Shown here: in pieces, positions 40,301 through 52,000 of the stretch | Numbering within the stretch: the first letter of the stretch is position 1 | Layout of the letters: the number at the start of each line of letters is the position of its first letter | From: Onchocerca volvulus | Lineage: Eukaryota > Nematoda > Chromadorea > Rhabditida > Onchocercidae | Direction: 5' to 3' | DNA: 64,000 nucleotides | NCBI GenBank assembly: GCA_000499405.2 | Contig: HG738137.1 | Span: 19,306,603 to 19,370,602 of the forward strand | Program-made: the position numbers and the translations under genes | The notes under the pieces: generated by a model | Told to the model about the DNA's origin: nothing | The model's input: the letters and a program-made list of their open reading frames with translations, nothing else | The model's database searches: none

Positions 40301-41657
40301 CTATTCATAGAGCAACCACTGCTGTGATGCAACAACCACTGTAGTAATTCTTATGTTGTACTGTATATTTTAAAGAATCTGCAAACTATTTTGAATTGAA
40401 AATGGTATGAGCCGAATTAAGTTCTAAGGCAATCGTAGATCTTGAGACTTTCTGAGGTTCGAGCGCAAATTTAATTTTTTTTCAAACTACCGCTACTGCA
40501 AAAACTAAGCAATTCACTTTTTCATTTGCCAATTTCTGTAATTAAAATGGATCAGAGTAATTGAGCATCGTTAATCTACTTAAATACATTTATAAAATGG
40601 TATTAATAGCACTAAAAGAGATGAATAAAGTAATTAATTCAAAAAATTAGACAAAACATTGAACTCTTTACTCATACTGATGGAAAAAAGTGGAGAAAAA
40701 CAGAGTAATCTCAAATTACATCATTTGCAATGCAGTAATCATTAAAGTTACTCGAAAAAATCGGAACTATTAGCAGTTTCAGAATAGTTTCAAGAAAAAA
40801 ATATTGGATTGGTTCGACATAAGGTAACGAATTATTTATAATCAGTTACACATACACTAATATTCACAATTCAAAAAAAGAAAATACCTTACGAATAGGT
40901 CTAATTCATTGAAAAAAAATGAAAAGATAATGAATGAACGCAAATATTGAGAGAAAATTAATGAAATAAATAATGATTCAATAAGAATTTGCAATAAATA
41001 ATAAATTAAATTCTTAGCATCTTGCCAACTTGTAATGGCATTTTTATTCGATTTAATGGTATATATTGAATATAACAATTAATAGTTAACATAAATATTA
41101 AGTAAATTGAGAAGTAATTGGAATGAAGCAATCGAATTTGTTCAACGATTTTTAGTTAATTAATGGCAATTCAGCTAGCAGATAATAGTTCTAGGACAAA
41201 CGAATTTTTCCGCTTCATTTCGATTTATTATCAGTTTTTATTTATTTCATTTTCATTCGTAAATTTTTTCGCATGGAACAATTGACAATATTTTTAGAAC
41301 TAGTAATTTCGTTTGTTTAACAAAAAAAACTATTCAAAACAAAGTAATGGGCGACAATTAATGTTTGGGCAAAATAATTTGCGAGTGTGATTCATGAATG
41401 GTAAAATCGATTGATAATTAGAAAAAATAAGCTCATAACGAAGTAATAAACACATTTTTATTGGTGGAAATTTTTTGCGGATAATTTCTCGAGCAACAGC
41501 TTTCTCGTAATGTTCTTCATTTAATTAGAATACAGTAAATTTATCAATCGATTTTTATGCATATACACAGCATTTTGAATGAAATTCAGAAAAATGGCGG
41601 AAATTCAAACATTATTAATTACACATAGTTAATTAACATATGATTTAAAATAATGAT
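35346..41657. other. 6.3-kb region without a convincing gene
   Basis: AT-rich. It has a 40-base T run at 37333-37372. Weak coding candidates: a minus-strand exon at about 38653-38751 (MELKEGTDKWYPSESVPLL, donor GTAAAG), which can join in phase to a short stop-bearing piece near 38516, and an exon-like piece at 39550-39600 (ending GEQ before GTGATA). A 61-codon frame at 36320-36505 has no support. I see no domain in any of them. Confidence 0.4.
37333..37372. repeat. Poly(T) tract, 40 bases
   Basis: Uninterrupted T run followed by TAGATTTC. Could be a simple homopolymer, or the poly(A) end of an inserted retrocopy read from the other strand; I see no coding remnant next to it. Confidence 0.7.
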
Positions 41658-43406
41658 TTAACTTCCGGGCCTTTGTAAATCATTATTGAGTGAGTTGAAC
41701 ATTTGCGGATACGAATAAGTAGCTGCAGCAGCATTACTTTGAGCATAAGGATTGCAAAGGTCACCCTGATATGGATAATAAGGCGGTGCGCTTGTACCGC
41801 TTAAACTAAAACCGCATGCACCGCGTGCATGACTTGCACTTGGCATGTATGCAGCTGCAGATTGTGCACCCAATGAATACGCTGATGACCAACCTGAAAA
41901 AGAAAATTACCTATTATACTATCTCAAATTTTTCACACAATTTTATGAGAATTCCATAGTAATTATAATCACAACTGAATTTACCATCACTTCTCATTTC
42001 CCTTAAATGACCCGCGCTGAAGGAAATACCTGTAATTGATATTTGATTTAATCTGTAAAGTATCTGATAAAGCAAGAAGAGTCCATTCTGCTCCCAAATA
42101 TATTAGTAAAGAATATTTCTAGTTAAATAATTATCAAATAGAAATTGAACTTCTTTTTTTCTGCTAAAAATTACCAAGTTTCTTCTCAATGAATTATTTC
42201 TACTGTATTACGTGAACAAATAAAAGTACGAAATTCTTAAATATGTTTGTCTGTCAAATGGTAAATAATCTTAAAAAGACGAACTTGGAAGATTGTGGAA
42301 ATTACAAAGGATCGAAGTAAGTAGTTTTGGAGCTTCAACGACATCATTCAAACTAGCCATAAGAAAATCAAGGATATCATAAACATGAAATATTCAATTT
42401 GCATACAAAATAAACATACCGGCTAAATTTGCTGGATGTGTTGGATATACCGCTCTCAACGGATACTCCTCCTTGACCGTATTTTCTGAACTGCAATTTT
42501 TAAACAAATTCTCGACCCTTGAAATTTCTGAGTTACTTTTACAGTTGCTATTCACTCAAACGAGATATACAAAATCTGCTAACGGACTTAAAAAACTCAT
42601 TGACAATATGGTTTTTATAGACTTGTAATGAAAGTTATACTTACTTATTTCCAGTTTTCAGGCTAAATTCCGCAGTACCCGGGATTAATAGTGGAGAAAT
42701 ATTCTTCTGTGCACTTGATTCACTTTTATCTGGTTCTGGAGGAGGCGTTTCTGTATGGCTACTACATCGATCATGATTATGTCGTGCTTGCATCATTCGT
42801 TTTTGTTGACGATCTTTTGCTCGACGATTTTTAAACCATACCTATCATATAAACAGTATTGAAAAGTTATAAAGTTTGAAAGAACGCTTGAAGGAACAAA
42901 GAAAGTTTGAAACAAAATTACATTATCTGTTTTCTGTCAGGCAAAAAACTCTAAACTGATGATTAAATTAAAATTGTAGAGTGAATCTGAATTGAAATTC
43001 AGCTAAATACCTTTTTCAAAGAAAACCAAAAATTTCATACCTGGATTCGAGATTCTTGAAGTCCAATTTTTTCCGCAATTTGTTCACGATGATAAACATC
43101 CGGATAGTGGGTTTGCTTAAATACTGATTCTAGATAAGAGAGCTGCATAGGATTAAATGTTGTCCGTTCCCGTCGTCCTGTCACTTTACGATTTTGATCG
43201 CTAAATTCAAATTTTATAAACACGATGTTAAATACTCTTATCTTTTGTCTTTCCATTATTGTTATTTTATTGCAAAAGAGGAAAAATTACTTAGTTGTAG
43301 TACTGGTTGGCGGATTCAGATATCCAGGAAACACAGGTGCCGAAGTATAAGCGAACGATGGCTGCGGTCCAAAAATATTGTATGGATATGGGCCATTACT
43401 CACCAT
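41658..43406 (-). CDS. OTX-class K50 homeodomain transcription factor (ceh-36/ceh-37 family), copy 1
   Basis: Five exons on the minus strand: 43291-43406 ([23 protein letters not shown]), 43041-43200, 42645-42841, 42420-42490 and 41658-41893; all phases agree, 259 aa. The homeodomain (about residues 44-103) begins [17 protein letters not shown] and ends with helix 3 [14 protein letters not shown]; lysine at homeodomain position 50 (WFKNRR) marks a factor that binds TAATCC-type sites. An intron splits helix 3 before VWF, as is common in OTX genes. After the homeodomain come [15 protein letters not shown], a Ser/Pro-rich part and a Tyr/Ala/Ser-rich C terminus ([19 protein letters not shown]). 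C. elegans ceh-36 and ceh-37 specify chemosensory neurons; a similar nuclear role is inferred. The second copy lies 15.6 kb away on the same strand. Confidence 0.92.
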
Positions 43407-44115
43407 CGGTTTACATGAAGATTACGGTATTACAAACTTAATCTTCTCCCAGTAATCTGTCTGAAAACAGTAAATTTATCATTTATTACTGAAACAAATA
43501 AAAATCGCAAAAAATCTTCGTGTTAACATTGCACCATACTTATACTGGTGCTAATTGTGAATATCGAACATACCGTAGTTAAACTAGTATCGATTTGAAG
43601 CCATTTTAAAAATCAACAGGAAAAAGCTATGAAGTAACACTAAATTCTATAGCAGAACATAAACAGCAAGAAGATAGGCTTTGAACAGAAAACAACTCCA
43701 GCAATGCCAACTTTCCGCCTTTTTCTATTGTCACTAAATCAGGTTTGTTCTTAGGTAGTCAACTTCTGGTTGGTTAGCTTTGGACATTAAATCTACAATG
43801 AATATGAATGAAGAATAATGAAATTCAGTGAATTTTTTCCGTCCTGAAATTTGATTAATTAAGCAGGTAATAAGATTAAGCAAACGATTAATAAATACAT
43901 GTTTTTCATAGCTGTTAATTGTATTTTGAATGAAGATGCACATCTTATAATTGCAAATAAAAAGAAGGGAATCGGAAATTTTCCACTTTATTGAGAGAAT
44001 TAGCCTTAAAAATGAAATTTAAGAAAAAAGAAATTTAGGTTCTGTAACGTAACCTCTGATCTTTAATTTTATTTAATGAAATAATTTTTTTGGTCCAAAA
44101 GATCTCACAATCAAA

Positions 44116-44170
44116 GTGGACACGCCCAAGATGAAGCGATTGAGTAGAACCGCATTTGTGGACACGCCCA
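44116..44170. promoter_or_regulatory. Paired GTGGACACGCCCA elements upstream of OTX copy 1
   Basis: The same 13 bases occur at 44116-44128 and 44158-44170, start-to-start distance 42 bases. The CACGCCC core resembles KLF/Sp/EGR zinc-finger sites. They lie 0.7 kb upstream of the OTX gene. Confidence 0.4.
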
Positions 44171-47100
44171 GAGATATATTCTGTGACACCGTATGACAAT
44201 GAACAGTGACAGCATCCAAGAATCTAATATTTAGCTAAAAATAGCTGGAAACTGAAAAGTCATCAAGTTTCAAAAGTAAAATACACGTAAATTACGTAAA
44301 ATGGATCACTTGAGCCATGAAAAAACTATGAAATAGTAAAGATTAGATTATGAATTTTCACGGAGCACTGAAGGAGCAATATATTCTAGCTTTAAAATCT
44401 TATACGTGAATTGTCTTGTAAAATATTCAATTTTATAAATAATTTTATTTTGCAAAATAACAAGAAAGACTGCTGCACTCTTAAGGCATGATGAAAGAAG
44501 GTGAAAATGAGCAATCAAGAAAAGTATAGCATTTTTAGATCTCATAATTTAGAACACGAATCGATTGAATGAAGCAGCTTGCAGTTTCTCAAGAATAATA
44601 ACACATCTATTTAAAATTTCTTACTTTAATTCAAGTAAATCCTAACTGAGATATTGTCGAATTTTCGTCCAATAGATCAATTAATCTCCTACCAATTCTT
44701 CAATGTCACGATTCAATTATTTATGGAAAATTTTAATCCAATAATTTTAAAAATAATTTGTGATTACATATAATTACTTTGATTCCATCACATTACTTAC
44801 AATCAATTGTATATTATTCACGAATCGTCATTACTTACGTAACACAGTAAACAAGGCTCATCTGATATGATGATGATTGATGGTACAACGGAAAGGATTA
44901 ATATCTTGGTAAAATGAAAGTAGGTACTAAGGTATTAGTTATTAAATTTCTTTTCTTTTTCTAAGAAAATAGACTGTTAGTTTCACCTGATTACGGGTTT
45001 CACCTGTACAAAAACAATGGTTGGAATAAAGTACCCCCGCAGAGCATATCAGCGGCATCCATATCCGTTTACACGTCACTGAACTGCGAATTGACCTTTA
45101 TTTATGGTAAAGTTGTGAGTGGATATGCTACCTAGAAATCAAACTTATATACACTCGCCTTGATATTGTAATTTCATATGAAGAAGAGAAAAGAACATTG
45201 TCAAAATTTGTCAATATATTCGGAACTCGAAGTTTTGTTAACTCAACTTTCTATTCTGTTAACTTTTCCAAACTAAATACTTTAGCTACTGACAACCTCA
45301 AATATTTAGGACTAAAAAATTATAATATAACAAAAAATAAAAATTGGTTTATAATTCTTGCTGTAGGAAAGAGAAATCTAAAAGTTTAAACTTGTTATGG
45401 AGATCAGAAAATGGAAGATAAAGAATGAAAGATAACAAAAACTATAGTGGAAGAGTAAGAAATATAGATAATTTTCCATATAGATATATTTTGAAGTTAA
45501 AGCATGATACAAATTGTAGGTAAATTGATCATCTATTTAAATTATTGCTTGATTAAATCTCATGAAAAACTATCCATTCAATCGCTCAAACGATTATCAA
45601 TTCATCAAATCCGTCTTTATCATGAATTTCACTTGTCAAAGTGAAAAGCAGTATGTCACGCAAATTTCCATTATTTCTGATCGTAATCAAAGCAACATTC
45701 CTGAGTGACATAAGCAGGTAAATTAGTGGGATAATCCGGCTGCAACAAAATTGGGAAACTCTTAATTGGTCCGGATAATTTGTACTAGTACCTATAAAAG
45801 GTGCAACTTGATTGAGGTAGGGATGTCTTTGATGTTAGCATATGGCATGAAAGCAGGTGTGATACCAATAGTTCAGCATCTCTTCGAATAGTCGCTGATG
45901 AAGAGAAGGTAATTTTCGGAGCAAAATGAATCCCTATCGATATCGTGGATCTTACACATCGATGAATGCTTTTCTAATCGGAAATCGTTCACACCTTTTT
46001 CTAGCAATCATTACCGATTTTACGCTTTCGACAAATGACAGATATTTTACCCGAAAAATAAAGGGATTGTGGTATTGAAATTCAAAAGAGAATTGTGATA
46101 CCATTGTTAGTTGCTGAAAGGAGCGGAAAATTGATATACCTGTATTGTTCATGTAATAATTCAAAAATTATTTATAACAGGTAGAAATGTAAAAAGTTTT
46201 CAAGACTGTTGATAGATATTGTAATATGCATTACGATAAATTTCAAATTTTTTGGAAGGAAAATTGATATAATTTTTGAACTCAAACTAAAAAAAAAAAT
46301 GCCAAGAATTTTTCTCTCAAAATGTCAATGCAGTAATTCTTTTCCAATTGAAAGATTTGGTGAAAAGTTGCGTTTGAGGGGAGAAGAAGAAACGAGATGG
46401 AAAAAATATCCTTGATGGCTAACAATTTTGAGATTATCCCGTTCCATCTCAAATTTCATGGCCCCGAAAAACGGTCGCAGGTGGTATTCGTTATGAATTC
46501 GTTATGCAGTTCCTGCAACTGCCATACAGTACATCGTACGTACTTTTCAAAATAAATCATTAGGTTATTAGAAATTAGAGGATATGCGATATAAATCTCA
46601 GGGTGAATGAGAGCTCTGTCATGGTGGCAACCGATGACTTAACTTGCTGCATAGAAATAATGTTCAGATATAGCAAAACTCAGTTATTTTGAAAAATATT
46701 GGAATTTTAAGTTGAATCCGAAAAAATAAAACAAATACATTAGAATGCAAAAATATAGTGTTCAAGTTACATACAAATAAATTTATATTTTTGAATTAGT
46801 TTTAAGAAATTAATTTTAGCCGAGCTCTAACATTAAATTTGCATCATGCTTCTCCTCACTCATAAACTTCTTCTTATAGGGTAAATGAAAGTATAATTGA
46901 AGAGTTGCATTTACAATTATTTGCAAAAAATAAGTTTGTAAAGGGATGTAACTAACTATAGAGATCGAGAATGACGTATGGGATATTGTAAATGGCGTAA
47001 AAATTAGTAGTAAATATAAAATATGAAATATGAATGATGAAAATACTAACAAGTAAGACCGAATGAATATTTTAAACAAATAGTGGTTGGCGTCACTGTG

Positions 47101-47393
47101 GTAAAGAAGAAAATAGAAAATGCATATCCTCCAAATATCCAGAAGTTTGCATAATAAGCGGAGATGCGAAAATGACCACAATTTTCTAATCTTGACTGAC
47201 GAGGTCAATCAAATTAAAAAAGTGCTTCGCAGATTTGAAAAAGAAATAATAGTTCTATCTAAGACTAACCGTCGCCTTAATTAGATTATCCATAATTAAT
47301 CGCTGTGTGAAGTTACCGACTACGGTAATGCATTTTCAATGGAAAATCTTCATTCTTGGAATTTTTGTTGGTTATCACATAAGTATTTGTGGC

Positions 47394-47676
47394 GTCGATA
47401 TGTGACCTCATAGCTTAGAATGCAGCAAAGGATCACCATTCCATATTGCAGCATTTTAATTTTGTCTAGACATGTGATTTCTGATTTCTAGAAAATTCAT
47501 TTTTTTTTTTCTTTGTTTGATTGATCATTCCTGTTGAAACGATATTATTAGCTTGATGCCTTGTAGATATATGACCTTATAACTTGAACTGTAGCAAAGA
47601 ATTATCCTATCCTAAATTGCCAGCATTTCAATTTTGTCTAGACATGATTTCTGACTTCTAGAAGATTCTATTTTTT
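47394..47676. repeat. Diverged direct repeat, two copies of about 115 bp
   Basis: Copy 1, about 47394-47510, and copy 2, about 47563-47676, share the order GTxGATATxTGACCT, AGCAAAG, CAGCATTT, then the identical AATTTTGTCTAGACATG, GATTTCTGA and TTCTAGAA words, ending in a T run. Offset about 169 bases. Confidence 0.7.
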
Positions 47677-48718
47677 GAATAGTATTGCATATTATCAACT
47701 TTGAAAATGGAACAGACTATAACAAAATTGGTTGACAATTTTGTAAATGTGTAAACAGTCTACAATTAAAATATTTGAATAACGGAGATAAGGATTATTT
47801 CCGGCATTTAGCACAACGATCAAGACAATGTGATATTGCAGAGATTCCCCAGGATTGTGGCACAGGAAATGTGACGTAATATTTTTGTCTTACATCAAAT
47901 CTCATGTAACTTCCTTTTTCTATTTTTACAAAACGCAACTAACTATTGATTCATGTAGTAGTAAAGTAAACAATCTGTTCTGATTAGATCTTGAAAGTAA
48001 ACAAACATTTTCTTCGATTTTCCTCAGTTATTTGCTGCTTTCTAGAAACGATCAAAAGAAATCGAGATTCTTGAGCAGCATATTGCATGAAGTCATGCTT
48101 TTCCAGAAAATCTTAGATGATTAGCGTGAAACAGTCATCCTAGAAACACAATCATCAAACTGTAATTCTTAAGAAGAACATGATTAGAATCAAATTGTGA
48201 GCCAAATGTCACTTAATACTAAATAGTCTCTTACTGCTATCAGTTTGATTGATCTTGCGGCAACATCGCATGAACAGGAAAAGAGAAGGAATGGCATTTT
48301 TCGCCGAAAGTTTAGGAGAAACGGATGAACAATTGGTAAATAATGAATAAATTCTTGAGATAAATGCCCTGGAAATCGTTTATTCGTTGCCTTCATTTGA
48401 TTTGAATTCTTCAATTTGAACTTTAATTCATGTTCAATTTACATACCAAAGAATCTACGGTGCTTTGCCCGGATAAAAACTAGTCTTTTGCACTTAAATT
48501 TCTTCTGCAATTTTAGGATTTTACTCGTCTGTCATCCTCGATCTCAAAATCTTTAATTAACTAAATAAGAACCTGAAATACGTGAAATACCCTTTACGTT
48601 ACCAGGACAACTTCCTCAATTAAACTCATTGAAAATTTAAGGTGAAACCAACGTTTTTCATAGTAGCTTTGTTACACCGCTCATTGCTAGCCGTTAAATT
48701 GAGCTAGATTGTCTGAAA

Positions 48719-48767
48719 GGGGGTGAGGGACCTGGTTGCGGGGATGAGGTGGGTGGAGGATGGAGGG
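48719..48767 (+). promoter_or_regulatory. G-rich block with G-quadruplex potential upstream of MED24
   Basis: Four G runs of 3-5 (GGGGG, GGG, GGGG, GGG, then GGGG) within 49 bases, in otherwise AT-rich DNA, about 290 bases before the MED24 start. Loops of up to about 11 bases make the structure only possible, not certain. Confidence 0.35.
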
Positions 48768-49058
48768 GTAGAACTGTGGTACTAGGATGTTTTATTAGTC
48801 CTATAAGCAACATACATATTATGTGAAATGATTGGAAGTCGAGCACCTTTTAGCTCTAGACTTTCTGCGCAGTTCGATCCATCTACTGATGGCGTTATAT
48901 TTTCCAATTATAATCGAACTTGTTTTCATATTTTTTCAAACTGATGTTTGGCATATCATAGTGCTTTCTTTTTTTTCCTTCAATCTGTAATTTATCAAAG
49001 ATGCAAAAAAGAGAAAATGATATTAAAATGAGTTGAATTTCAGTTTGTATATATCTTA

Positions 49059-52000
49059 ATGGGAGTGCTGAATGAGGACAAGCAACAAACAGATATAGGT
49101 TGGGTAACGAACCTGGTGACCCGTGCTCATGCCGAAGGAATGTCAGCGATTGAATTCGGTGCTTTCTTAAAAAAGCGTATAACAACGTCTGGTTGCAATG
49201 AACAGCAGTACAGAGCTATCTCTTGTAAATTTTTAATGTTTGAATTTGATATAAAATTAGCTATATCAGTAACCAAACATTTGCATAGGTGGAAGTAAGT
49301 AAACAAACATGCATGAATATGAATATAAAACTTGTGCTACATTTCATTTGACCGAACTGACAGAAAACAGAAGTTTTCTATAAATATTAATATTAATATA
49401 CATGATAACGTGGTATCATTTTAAATAGAATAGTATAAAATAAAAAACAGAACCTGTACAATTTGTTATATTTCATTTGTTATATTATAATTTATTGATT
49501 TATTATGTTTTATTTTTTTTCTTTTTTTTGAATTGCAAATTTAGCAATGCTTCTTCGGTTTGCTACGGCGTCAGTGACTCCTGATCAGCGGATGCTTTCC
49601 TGTCTGGAAGCACTGGTGAAAGCAGAGGTGTTTACTACTTTGTTTTTGATCTTTACATTGTTTTGCAATTTTCTTGGTTATTTCAGTAGCTTATTTTCAC
49701 TGAATTCATCATCAATGGTTTTCTTTATTCTTTGTCTTTTTTACCTTTTTTCATAATGCATTTATTTGTTAAAAAATAAAGGTTTTTTTAATCGAGAAAA
49801 AATTGATGGAAATTTAAGATGCATTACTTTTGCTTGATTTGGCTTATTAAATTTGATTAATTGCCAGGTACTTCGATGGGCCGTTTTCATTGAAGTGATC
49901 GCTGAATTTCGACAGTTTTCTCGTGAGTACTGCATTGAAGCTCTGGCTACGATTTTACGAAATTCAGTTCCTTTGTTGAAGTAATGTTTCAGATATCGCT
50001 ATGTTCTAAGCTTTCAGTTTTTAATGTTCTAAAGAAAATTCATCAGTTATTCTGTGGATTAAGAATTATTAATTTTTTAGATGCAATTATACTTCGGAAA
50101 AAGAATGCTTGGAATTGTCGGGATCACTGATGACTGTTTTAAATTGGTGCTTATTGGCTTTAGAATACTCTTTAAAAAATGAAAATAAACGAAGCACCCA
50201 AGCACTTATTCATTGCGCTTGTGCGTATGCAAATAGCAAGTTTGTTCGTGCCTTGCTGTATATTCATGAACACATTGGTGCAGGTTAATACTGTGATGGT
50301 TTCATAAGTAGTTCGTTGTTTTTTCCAACCCTTCTTCCATATCTCAACTTTTTTATCCACATCTGTCCATCACTATTAATGTTATTATGAAATTTAAAAA
50401 AAAGAAAAAAAAAGAGAAAAAACATTATAGTTAATCATAGAATTTTATTGGGAACATTTTTTTAAATTTATTTACTGTTTAGTATTGGTTAATTAGCTGA
50501 ATTGTTTATTAAATGACAAACTCCCTTTTTCTTTTTTCTCCTTCCGTCAAAAATGTTTAATTTATCTTCTATCCAAAACCATTGAGAACATAATTCTTTT
50601 ATACTTTTTTCCGGTGTTTAGATATCTTAAGTTGTTTTAATTTGATTGCTCTTATTCAATAAAACTAAATGTATATTTGTTTTCAGAAAGTGTAAATTAT
50701 GTTGTCGAAGCTGCTGTTTCATTTGCACAAAGTTACCCTGATTGCGAGGAATTAAAAACGATGACTGAGGCTTTGCAGCAATTTGACACTTCACCAGCAG
50801 AACGAATCGAGGATAATCTTGGTGGCTTAGTCAAACAGGTACTATATGCTTAGTAATTGAAGGTGTCATTGATTTATGGTGTGGTTTATTACTGATGCCA
50901 TTTTTAAGTCAGAATTACAAAAGAAACGGGCATTATTTGATTAATCAATTTAAAAAATTGTTAACATATTAATATAAAAAACTTAATCAGTTATTTGTGG
51001 TGAAATTCTCAGTTAACTAAGTTATAGTCACATCCAGCAATTCTTACGTTAGTTTCGGTTTTCGAAGGATTCAGAATGACAAAGAAAGTGGACCAAATGG
51101 CGGATTCTTTTTTTGAACTTGCCGAAATTCTTGAATTTCCATTTCCGAAAATGTTTGAGGACATGATACGGGCATCTCTGTTGATTATGGTATGGTTTGC
51201 ATTTTTATTAAGAAAATTGATGTATACAATCATTGTTGTAGGGAAGTATACAAAGATTTATTAATTTCTACTTTCACTCTATAAATTCTATCATTATTTG
51301 AACTTTTCCAGCTCGATGCTAAAGAATCATTGGGTGAAGAACTGGTAGCATCACAAGCATTTTATTATGTGAAACTTCCACAGATTGTCAAGCACCTGCT
51401 AATTCTTGGCGCTCCACTTGACGATTTGATTACTGCACTTAATACTATTTGCGATAACAAGACTCTTTTGAATCAAGTAAATTCCAATTGTTAACCTTGC
51501 AGCTTATGTTCTGCAATAAACATTGCATCAGCATGTAAAAAATTGAGGGATAGTGCAGTTCTTTACTGTGTTACTGCTTTGCAATATTTTAATGACTATT
51601 GATGCTGAATATTTTCGAAATTTCAAGTTGCTGAGGAAAAAACTTTGTTTTTTTGCCCATCCAAAAAAAAATCTTGTTTATCCAAAAAAGTTCTGTTTTT
51701 TAGTACTATTTTTTAGGTTGATATGAAAACGAAGACAAATACGTTCCAGCATCTTCTAGAACAGATGGCCGCAGCAGGTGTCATCAATGAAGGTGTTTTG
51801 AAAAATTTGCTCGAAAAAAGGTATTCAAAATAAAATTAAACTACTACATACAGGTTTTCAGGAATTATAAAGTGTCTTTAGATATTGAATTTTGCAATTT
51901 TATTGACTAAAAGTTAGCTTTATATGTTCAGTTTTATGTGGTATAGCAATTAAGAAATTATTGCTTGGTCTTGTCCGCATTCCGTAACTTTATGAAATAT

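Larger units (their letters stand above)
43407..49058. other. Shared upstream region of the OTX gene and MED24
   Basis: Head-to-head intergenic DNA of 5.6 kb. It contains two identical 13-mers at 44116 and 44158, a tandem diverged repeat at 47394-47676 and a G-rich block at 48719-48767. A 130-codon minus frame at 46816-47208 has a non-ATG start and no splice support. A small plus-strand frame at 45653 (MSRKFPLFLIVIKATFLSD, donor GTAAAT) is signal-peptide-like but cannot be extended convincingly. Most of this is probably regulatory for the OTX gene. Confidence 0.45.

Noticed and set aside
45653..45816. Signal-peptide-like start MSRKFPLFLIVIKATFLSD with a donor and a possible next exon (STYKRCNLIE)
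   Set aside because: Total product would be under 60 residues with no motif, and alternative ends fit equally well.
46816..47208. 130-codon open frame on the minus strand, rich in Leu/Ile/Phe
   Set aside because: It begins with TTG, has no in-frame ATG near the start, no splice partners, and the hydrophobic bias is what A/T-rich chance frames give.
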